A DNA stretch of 12,379 nucleotides from an uncultured Eubacteriales bacterium (GTDB taxonomy: Bacteria > Bacillota > Clostridia > Oscillospirales > Acutalibacteraceae), in the NCBI GenBank assembly GCA_900321665.1, contig ONWY01000011.1, positions 1-12,379 on the forward strand. Direction: 5' to 3'. A program made the translations under genes and the position numbers. The notes beneath the pieces were generated by a model. That model was given only the letters and a program-made list of their open reading frames with translations, had not been told where the DNA came from and searched no databases. Shown here piece by piece: positions 1 to 6,200 of this stretch. Within the stretch, counting starts at the first letter, position 1; each line of letters begins with the position of its first letter.

Positions 1-31
1 TCAGCACATAAGGCTGACGCCTATGTGCTGA
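1..31 (+). terminator. Hairpin with short T-run, likely terminator of an upstream gene
   Basis: Positions 1-10 (TCAGCACATA) pair perfectly with 22-31 (TATGTGCTGA). After a one-base bulge, GGC 12-14 pairs with GCC 19-21 around a TGAC loop, and TTTT follows at 32-35. On the plus strand this reads as a rho-independent terminator for a gene that lies to the left of the window. It could also serve trmB from the other side, but the bases that would form the U-run on that strand are outside the window. Confidence 0.5.
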
Positions 32-56
32 TTTTAACGCACTTATTGTGCGAAAA
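32..56. repeat. Small inverted repeat downstream of trmB
   Basis: CGCAC at 38-42 and GTGCG at 48-52 form a perfect five-pair stem with a TTATT loop. Flanking TTTT (32-35) and AAAA (53-56) can pair outside it, with a two-base bulge. It lies about 86 bases past the trmB stop and abuts the hairpin at 1-31. It may help 3'-end formation of the trmB transcript, but no good U-run is seen on the minus strand, so the role is uncertain. The rest of 57-141 shows nothing recognisable apart from a direct ACGGGTG-like repeat around 98-122. Confidence 0.3.
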
Positions 57-141
57 GATTGAATTTTGAGGCAATACTTCTTTATCGGTACTCTCCGTAT
101 AACGGGTGCCCCTTTGACGGGTGGTATTGATTTGCTTTTAT

Positions 142-810
142 TTAGGATGCTTCGGTGCCCTGCGGCTTATCTGTCGGGCAAACCGCCTCGGCGCGGAAAA
201 TCGGTTGCCCGAGGGCTAAAAAGCGGCTTTCATATTCGGTGATGATGTTGCCCTGCGCCCACTCGCTGCGGTGCAAATCGCGGGTGATGTTTTTAACCTC
301 CCAGCCGCATTTTCGGTATTGCTCAAGCGAAAAATCAAAGAAATCCTCCTTGTCTGTTTTTTGGTGGATTTCCTTGCCGGCTCCGAGCACGTAGCGGTAG
401 CGGTTTAAGAAGTTTTCATGGGTTAAGCGGTGCTTTGCGTAGCGCTTTTTGGGGAAGGGGCAGGAGAAATTCAAATAGATTCTGTCCACCTCGTTTTCCT
501 CAAAAATATCGCACAGCTTCTCGGCATTGACCACCATAAAGCGGACATTTTTCAATTCCGCCTTCTTGATTTTTTCCATTGCCGAAACGGCGACATTGGC
601 AATCATCTCTATGGCAACAAAATTGATTTCGGGGTGTGCCGCGGCAATCGCTGCCGTAAAGGCACCCTTGCCGCAGCCGATTTCGAGGTGAATCGGGTGG
701 CTGTTGCCGAAAATTGCCTTCCAATTCGGTTTTTGCTCGCCGAGAGTGACCGTGATATCGGTACAGGCGGCAAGGCGGGGTTCCAGGTTTTTCTTTTTTC
801 TCATTCTCAT
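142..810 (-). CDS. trmB: tRNA (guanine-N7-)-methyltransferase TrmB
   Basis: This 222-residue protein matches the TrmB family along its whole length; it methylates N7 of G46 in the variable loop of tRNAs using S-adenosylmethionine, in the cytosol. Visible family marks are the MRMR start (typical of Firmicutes members), the SAM-binding motif HLEIGCGKGAF (residues 41-51), the acidic residue in FVAIEM (64-69), the catalytic/tRNA-binding segment IYLNFSCPFPKKR (111-123), IHQKTD (148-153), and the C-terminal NIITEYESRF (188-197). The length is normal for the family. The oddity is C117-P-F119, where most family members have Asp-Pro-Trp; the codon is TGC on the coding strand. The start at 810 is chosen because MRMR is conserved, although there is no Shine-Dalgarno sequence and the best -10 box is only 8 bases upstream. 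It is divergent from the membrane protein gene at 939. Confidence 0.95.
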   Translation of the reverse strand: MRMRKKKNLEPRLAACTDITVTLGEQKPNWKAIFGNSHPIHLEIGCGKGAFTAAIAAAHPEINFVAIEMIANVAVSAMEKIKKAELKNVRFMVVNAEKLCDIFEENEVDRIYLNFSCPFPKKRYAKHRLTHENFLNRYRYVLGAGKEIHQKTDKEDFFDFSLEQYRKCGWEVKNITRDLHRSEWAQGNIITEYESRFLALGQPIFRAEAVCPTDKPQGTEAS

Positions 811-818
811 AATATATA

Positions 819-847
819 ATAATATAAGAAATTGAAACTTTTTTCAA
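819..847 (-). promoter_or_regulatory. Candidate sigma-A promoter for trmB, giving a (near-)leaderless mRNA
   Basis: Read on the minus strand, TTGAAA (842-847) is followed by a 17-base spacer and TATTAT (819-824). Transcription would start at about 811-813, right at or just before the ATG whose first base is 810. This fits the lack of any Shine-Dalgarno sequence. The stretch is AT-rich, so other box pairs are possible. Confidence 0.45.
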
Positions 848-876
848 TAGTTTACACAATATTCATAAATTTTCGG

Positions 877-905
877 TTGATAATTTGCGCCTTATTTTAT
901 ATAAT
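877..905 (+). promoter_or_regulatory. Sigma-A promoter for the membrane protein gene at 939
   Basis: TTGATA (877-882), a 17-base spacer and a perfect TATAAT (900-905) sit about 34 bases upstream of the start codon, on the strand opposite to the trmB promoter. The two promoters are back to back in the 811-938 gap. Confidence 0.8.
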
Positions 906-938
906 AGTAGGGAATTAAACCAAATAGAGGTAAAGTAT

Positions 939-1652
939 ATGAAAAAAATATCTGCAGAGACCACCTCGGTTTTAAGCATCATTATGCTCGCGGTTATTTC
1001 GCTGTTTGCGGTAGGGCAGTTGATTTTTTGCCTGATTGCGGCACCGACCGTGTTGGAGTGGTTAAAAAATTCCCATGTCGCGTATTATTCGGCTTCCACA
1101 GCCGTGGCGCCGAAAATGACTGCGTTTATTATGAACCAATCATTTGAGAATTTATTTAATAATACCTACATCCGCGTGATGAGCATGTATGTCTTTGTGC
1201 TGTGCGTTCCGTTTGCCTACGGATTGTTAAATATCTATTTCATTTCAAAAAACGGGCAGTCCGAAAAGCCGTTTCGCGCTTCCACCGCTGCGTGCTTGCG
1301 CGTGATTTCCATCTCCTTTGTGGCGGAGTTTTTGGTGGCAACGGTGCTTTTTGTGATTTTAAAAATCATTATGAGAGCCCTTCCGTTTTACTTTATGTAT
1401 ACCATGATTGCCGTTGCGCTCTATTCGCTTTGCATGGTGGTATTCTCGCTGACCATCAGCGGGCTGATTAACCGCATGGGCGATTTGCGCCAGGAGCATG
1501 CGAAGAAGGTCAAGAAGGAGCGCTATAAAAAGGCGGCAGAAGCAAAGCACGAGCCAATCAGCGTGGAGCAGGAGCCTGCCACCGAGCCGGCAGCGCCCAA
1601 AAAGCCTGCGGTTTCCACCGATTTTGATGATGTTTTGGATTCCTTGAAGTAA
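939..1652 (+). CDS. Four-helix membrane protein with charged cytoplasmic tail, function unknown
   Basis: I do not recognise this 237-residue protein with certainty. It has four predicted membrane helices at about residues 11-34, 79-102, 120-145 and 150-176. A loop of about 44 residues lies between helices 1 and 2, and a short polar loop ending in SEKPF lies between helices 2 and 3. From about residue 180 there is a soluble tail, first Lys/Arg-rich (QEHAKKVKKERYKK) and then Glu/Pro/Ala-rich, ending in FDDVLDSLK. The helix layout and the loop before helix 3 recall the DUF2975 family, but this is a weak impression. The start at 939 is preferred over the in-frame ATG at 885 because AGAGG (926-930) lies 8 bases upstream and the 885 codon lies between the -35 and -10 boxes of the promoter. 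The gene has its own promoter and terminator, so it is monocistronic. Confidence 0.85.
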   Translation: MKKISAETTSVLSIIMLAVISLFAVGQLIFCLIAAPTVLEWLKNSHVAYYSASTAVAPKMTAFIMNQSFENLFNNTYIRVMSMYVFVLCVPFAYGLLNIYFISKNGQSEKPFRASTAACLRVISISFVAEFLVATVLFVILKIIMRALPFYFMYTMIAVALYSLCMVVFSLTISGLINRMGDLRQEHAKKVKKERYKKAAEAKHEPISVEQEPATEPAAPKKPAVSTDFDDVLDSLK

Positions 1653-1666
1653 AGAATACAGCACGC

Positions 1667-1696
1667 AAACCGTCGCACCGAAAGCGGCGGTTTTTT
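1667..1696 (+). terminator. Rho-independent terminator after the membrane protein gene
   Basis: AAACCGTCGC (1667-1676) pairs with GCGGCGGTTT (1684-1693) over ten pairs with one U.G wobble and a seven-base loop, ending in TTTTTT (1691-1696). It starts 15 bases after the stop codon. The wobble would be an A.C mismatch on the other strand, so it is built for plus-strand transcripts. Confidence 0.85.
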
Positions 1697-1769
1697 GCAC
1701 ATTCCGTTGCTCCGAAGCGGCGGTGAAGCACCGGAAAACTTTACAAAAAGTGTCAATCTCCGAAAAAAG

Positions 1770-1798
1770 TTGATTTTTTGGTAAGAAAGCTTTATAAT
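1770..1798 (+). promoter_or_regulatory. Sigma-A promoter for the gene at 1837
   Basis: TTGATT (1770-1775), a 17-base spacer and TATAAT (1793-1798) are followed by a leader of about 30 bases. AAGGAAAAGGG (1820-1830) provides the ribosome binding site, 6 bases before the ATG. Confidence 0.8.
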
Positions 1799-1836
1799 AT
1801 TATTTTGTATAGAGCATTTAAGGAAAAGGGACTACT

Positions 1837-2940
1837 ATGAGAGCAATCAAGCTGTTATCCATCATTTTAGCGGCACTGGTATTATTATCGGTGTGTTCCT
1901 TTGCTGCGCCCGGCGATACCACCGCTCCCGAAACCTCTGCGGCAACAACCGGCGAAGCGGCTACCGATGCACAAGCCGAGCCGACAAAACAGACCACTGC
2001 TTCCGCCGAAAAGGAACCGACCACGCAGGCGGACAATGCGGTTATTTTGGGCAAGGAGCTGAAGGAATTTGCCGCGAAGAACAACATCGATGCGGAAAAC
2101 CTCACCTTTGCTTATTGCGATTTTAACCGAGAGCTGCGCTATGTCTATAACGGCGATCGCCTGTTTGCTTCAAACGATGCACTGAAATTCCCGCTGGCAT
2201 ATTTGTATTTTAAGGATTTGGTCAGCGGCAAGCACCACCTGAATGAAGATGTCGGGCAGGATAATCTGCGCACCGTCTTTTTGCGCTCCTTAACAAAGGA
2301 TTACGGGCACGATGAAGATGCTACCGCTATGCTGATTGAAAAATACGGCGGCATGGAAGCGGTCAAAAGAGCGCTGTATGAAATCACCTATACCAAGGTG
2401 GATGATGATTTCTACACCTCCGATGCGCTTTCGAGTGAATACGCATTGGATTTCTTAACAAAGTACTACAACGAAGCGCTGTATTGCAGCACGGATTTTA
2501 AGCATATGCTCATTGACCCGATTAAGCAATTCAGCATGGACCGCTATAGCGAAACCTATATTTATGATTACAAAATCACCCACCGCTATGGGATAGATAA
2601 AGCAAGCGGAACCTGCATGGATATGGGCATTGTCAATTCCTCTAATCCCTTTGCCTTTGTGATTGCCGTGGAGGGCAGCAGCAACCCGGAGGAGGATATT
2701 GCCTTACTTGCCGAGTTTGCGAAGGATTTTAATGAAGAATACGGCTCTTTACTCCTTTCGCAGATGACCACCCTTCCCGATGTGGCGGAGGAGGATAAAA
2801 AGGGTTACGATAGCACCAAGGTAACTGCCGTTCCGCTGATGGTCATTGTCATCACCGCCACGGTGGTCGTGGCAGCCGCAATCACCATCGCATACATTGT
2901 GCGCGAAAATAAAAAGAAAAACCAAGACAGGTTAGATTGA
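1837..2940 (+). CDS. Membrane-anchored class A beta-lactamase-fold protein with degenerate active site
   Basis: This is a 367-residue exported protein. In order it has a signal peptide (about 1-23, ending CSFA/AP), a Thr/Ala/Glu-rich linker (about 24-66), a serine beta-lactamase/PBP-like domain (about 68-300), a short acidic stretch, one membrane helix (about 329-354), and a basic tail (RENKKKNQDRLD). The domain is called from the order of degenerate landmarks. FASNDALKFPLAY (110-122) sits where class A-like proteins have xxSTxKxPLAY, TSDALSSEYALDFLTKYY sits at the TxxD helix, and KITHRYG (245-251) followed by DMGIVNSS sits at the HKxG...HDxGIV strand pair. The nucleophile position is Asp114 (GAT) three residues before Lys117, instead of Ser, so ordinary acyl-enzyme chemistry is not expected. 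It probably sits on the outer face of the membrane. A role in sensing or binding wall material is inference. Cys20 is not in a good lipobox (Val at -1). Confidence 0.75.
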   Translation: MRAIKLLSIILAALVLLSVCSFAAPGDTTAPETSAATTGEAATDAQAEPTKQTTASAEKEPTTQADNAVILGKELKEFAAKNNIDAENLTFAYCDFNRELRYVYNGDRLFASNDALKFPLAYLYFKDLVSGKHHLNEDVGQDNLRTVFLRSLTKDYGHDEDATAMLIEKYGGMEAVKRALYEITYTKVDDDFYTSDALSSEYALDFLTKYYNEALYCSTDFKHMLIDPIKQFSMDRYSETYIYDYKITHRYGIDKASGTCMDMGIVNSSNPFAFVIAVEGSSNPEEDIALLAEFAKDFNEEYGSLLLSQMTTLPDVAEEDKKGYDSTKVTAVPLMVIVITATVVVAAAITIAYIVRENKKKNQDRLD

Positions 2941-2954
2941 TTTTTAAAAAAACC

Positions 2955-2988
2955 AACAGGCTTTCCGCTCGTGCGGGAAGCCTGTTTT
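2955..2988 (+). terminator. Rho-independent terminator after the beta-lactamase-fold gene
   Basis: A 14-pair stem, 2955-2968 with 2973-2986, has a TCGT loop and one U.G wobble (T2964 with G2977). The run TTTT at 2985-2988 overlaps the end of the stem. It begins 15 bases after the stop codon. Confidence 0.88.
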
Positions 2989-3080
2989 CAGTATGGCATA
3001 TCAGTCACGCACGAACCCGCAGCTTTATCCGCATAGGGGGCAATTACCCGGAGCCGGTATCATGCTCTTCGTGATTATGC

Positions 3081-3105
3081 GCAAAAAAGAGCACTTCTTT
3101 TTTGC
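3081..3105. repeat. Perfect 10-bp inverted repeat just upstream of the giant gene's promoter
   Basis: GCAAAAAAGA (3081-3090) and TCTTTTTTGC (3096-3105) are exact inverted repeats around GCACT. The right arm ends 12 bases before the -35 box at 3118. It may be a binding site for a dimeric regulator or a second weak bidirectional terminator. Nothing recognisable was seen in 2989-3080. Confidence 0.4.
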
Positions 3106-3117
3106 CATTTTGCGACT

Positions 3118-3145
3118 TTGAATTGTGCTGCAAATATATTATAAT
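3118..3145 (+). promoter_or_regulatory. Sigma-A promoter for the giant dockerin-bearing protein
   Basis: TTGAAT (3118-3123), a 16-base spacer and TATAAT (3140-3145) give an expected start near 3152 and a leader of about 64 bases. Confidence 0.75.
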
Positions 3146-3154
3146 AATACTGAA

Positions 3155-3210
3155 TAGGTGCATATTGCAATTTGTCCTCGACTCTCGGCACCTAAATCCT
3201 CTAAAAGGAG
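3155..3210 (+). promoter_or_regulatory. 5' leader with possible hairpin and ribosome binding site
   Basis: TAGGTGC (3155-3161) can pair with GCACCTA (3188-3194) at the very start of the transcript. The ribosome binding site AAAAGGAG (3203-3210 region) follows, and TCCT at 3197-3200 could cover its AGGA in a short four-pair stem. No known riboswitch is recognised, and the wide loop makes the first stem tentative. The SD spacing is 5 bases to the ATG at 3216 and 8 bases to the ATG at 3219. Confidence 0.3.
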
Positions 3211-3215
3211 TAGGT

Positions 3216-6200
3216 ATGATGAAAAAATCGCTTCAAAAGGTGCTTAGCCTTGTATTGGCGCTGGTGATGCTGTTATCGGTGTGCTCGGCAGGGATTGTCG
3301 TCGCTGCCGCGCAAGAGGCGCAAAGCGGTGTTGCGGTGCCCGGCATCCAAACCATGCTGACCGATGGGCAGGCGTTAAAAAATTATCTTGAAACCAATTT
3401 TTTGAATTTGGAGCAGGCAGATAAGCTGTTGAGCGATAATCTGCCGAATTTGGCGCAGACCTTGTGCGCGCAGCTGGGCGATTTGTTTTACCAGATGGGC
3501 TATACCGAGGGCGAGTACCCGGCGGATGAGGATGGCCTGCAGCTCGCGCTTGCGAGAGTGCTCGGCTCCTTAAATGCAGAGGTCTTCAGGGAGCCGGAGA
3601 AGGTGGAAACCACCGACCTTTCCTTGGTATACAATTTAGCCTATTTGGGTGGCACTGCGTATATTGAATCCATCAATGCGGCGCTTCCCGAGGCGCTTCG
3701 CTTTGACACGCAGACCCCGGTGCTTGCGCTTTCTGCCGCACAGCAGGCGGAAATTGAGGATTACTATGCCAAGTGGAAAGCGGGCGATTTGAATTTGTCC
3801 GATTTCGATGTGCGCAATTATTTGGGCGAGATGACTCCCACCGCATATTTAAAAACCGTGTTGCTCGTTTTTGTTGCCGATGAGCAGCGCCTGCCTGCCA
3901 TTATCAAAACCGCTGTAGATTTCACTCTGACAGCGGAGCATAAGCAGGCATTGGCACAGGCAGCAGCCGATATTTTGGATGCTTTGCATACCGCACCGGT
4001 CAGCGCGATTCTCAAGGTGCTTTCCGATGAGCGGATGCATGGGCTGTTGCGCGCTGTGCTCGAGACGGCAAACCGCGTAACCGTAAGAACCGATTATTAT
4101 GCATATCAGCTTTTCCAAGAGGGCATTTATGCGGATACCGACGGCACACCCATTCCTTTTGCAGAGCAAAACGAGGATGGCAGCTACTCCTACATAGGCC
4201 CGAGCATGGTCAGTGAATACCTGGCGGCGGCAGATGCATTGTTTGATTTCTTGGCAGGCATTTACCCCGAGCTGCAAAGCTCTGTTTTAGAGAGCGTTTT
4301 ATCAACCAGGTGGAGCAAGCTCTCCGCCCTTGCGGCAGCAGCGCTTGATGCCGGCGCGGCAACCATCGGCGCGCAGCAAAGCAAGCTGCAAAGCGATATA
4401 CAGGCGGCGCAGATTGAAGCACGCGTTGCACAAGCGAAAATCGATGCGATTGACAGCGGCGAGGCACAGCAAACCGCCATTGCCAAGGCGCAAGCGGCTC
4501 TCGATGCGGCAGCAGCGGAAATTTCCGCGTTGCAAGAGCGCTTAAGTGCGCTCGAAAGTGAGGAAGCCGTTGCCAAGGACAAGGTCAAGGGCTACTATGA
4601 TACCCTTGCGGAGTTTGAAGCGCAGATGAACGAGGAAACACGCGCGCAGATTGAGGCGGACCCTGCTTATATTGAGGCAAAAGCCGTCGTGGAGCAAACC
4701 GAAGCCGCTTTGGCGGATAATCTGAATGAGCAAAGCGCTATCAAGGCGCAAATCGCGCAAAAGAGCGCGGCGGCAGATGATATTGCCGCACAGCTTGAGG
4801 CGCTGCAAAATGCTTATGCGCCCGAGCAGGAAAAGGCAGTTTACCAAAAGATGATACAAAGCGCGCAAAAGGTGATAACCGACTCTCAAGCGGCGCTTGC
4901 CGGCTTGCCGGATACGGCGTTGATAGATGCGGTGGTGCAAACCCTTTCACCGCTGCTAAAGAGCCTGCTTGGCGCTTTTGAGGGTGTGTATGACACGATG
5001 ATGCAGCAAACGCCTGCAAAGGCACTTGTTGCGCTTGTGTACGGGCTGAAGGACTTTGTCGATGAAATTGAAAACATCGATTGGGATGCCATTGCTCCTG
5101 TCACCGACCCGCTCTTTGCACAGCTCGATGCGTATATTGACGGTGCGGCGGGGCGCTACATCGGCGCAGGCGGCGGCGAAAATATCCTGGCGGATTTAAG
5201 TGCTTTCATCAATGAATTTTTGGATAATTACGGTGTTTATAACTATATTAAAGTAGATTATTTAAACCGCTTCATCAGCGAGGAGCTGTTGGGCGATAAT
5301 TCGGCAGTGATGCAGCAGGCAGCGGCAGCGCTCGCGGGTATGTTCCCGAGCGTGCAGCCGAGCTACGAGAGCATTGTATCGTGCTTCATTCCGCTGTTGA
5401 GCTCGCTCAATTGGGATTATGTGATGGGCAATCTTACCAATATTCCCGCTATTGTAAACCTGGCGACTCCGTCTGCCTTTGCATACATTGCCGGGTTAGA
5501 GAGCGATTTGTTGGAGGAAAACTATCTCGATACCATCAACTCCAACCTCGTGCAATTCGGCTACGAAGGCTCTTCGGTTGTGCCGATGATTGACCTTACT
5601 CCCGCGCAGCAGGCAAAATTGCTCGCGTATGTCGCTCTTGAAAAAGAGGGCAAGACTCTGGATGAAATTGCCGAAGCCGGCTTCAATTGGAAGGATTTCA
5701 CAGGCGATACAAGTAACCTTGATATTGCCAATGCGTTTATCAAAATCGCAATCGCCGATAATGACAAGCTCGGTAAGATTACCTCGCAGCCCGGCTTGGG
5801 CACTGCGCTGACCAAATTGCTGTGCGATTTGTTGAATGACCTCAAGACCGCACCGGTTACCACAATTCTCAAGAAGGTGTCCGATGCAGAGGGTATCAGC
5901 GCTATCGTAGACCTTGCTATGAGCCTGTTTAACGGTGAGGATGATGCATACAAATCCTTCGATATGTATTTTAACGACAAGATCTATTTTGACGGCGAGG
6001 GCAACACCACCTTCTATGATGCTTTTGATGAGGAAGGTGTTTTGCAGTACACCGGTCCGAAAACCATGGAGCAGTATGTGCCGGTGATTGCGGCTGTCAT
6101 TGATTTCCTGAGCGGGCTTGATGCCGATGTTGAGAAAAACGAGGGCGATTTATTAAAGACCCTGTTGTATGACAAAATCCCGCAGTTGAAAAACCTGATT

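Noticed and set aside
155..819. Plus-strand frames opposite trmB
   Set aside because: trmB on the minus strand is clearly the real gene; the plus-strand products show no recognisable features.
885..938. 18-residue extension of the membrane protein
   Set aside because: The upstream ATG lies between the -35 and -10 boxes and has no ribosome binding site; AGAGG precedes the ATG at 939 at good spacing.
3102..3215. 38-residue N-terminal extension of the first giant protein
   Set aside because: It would begin before the -35/-10 boxes at 3118-3145, lacks a ribosome binding site, and would bury the clear signal peptide that starts at 3216/3219.
4330..4900. Ala/Gln-rich segments as possible phage tail-fibre or SMC protein
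   Set aside because: A signal peptide, repeated modules and a C-terminal dockerin-like region do not fit, and no Walker motifs are present.
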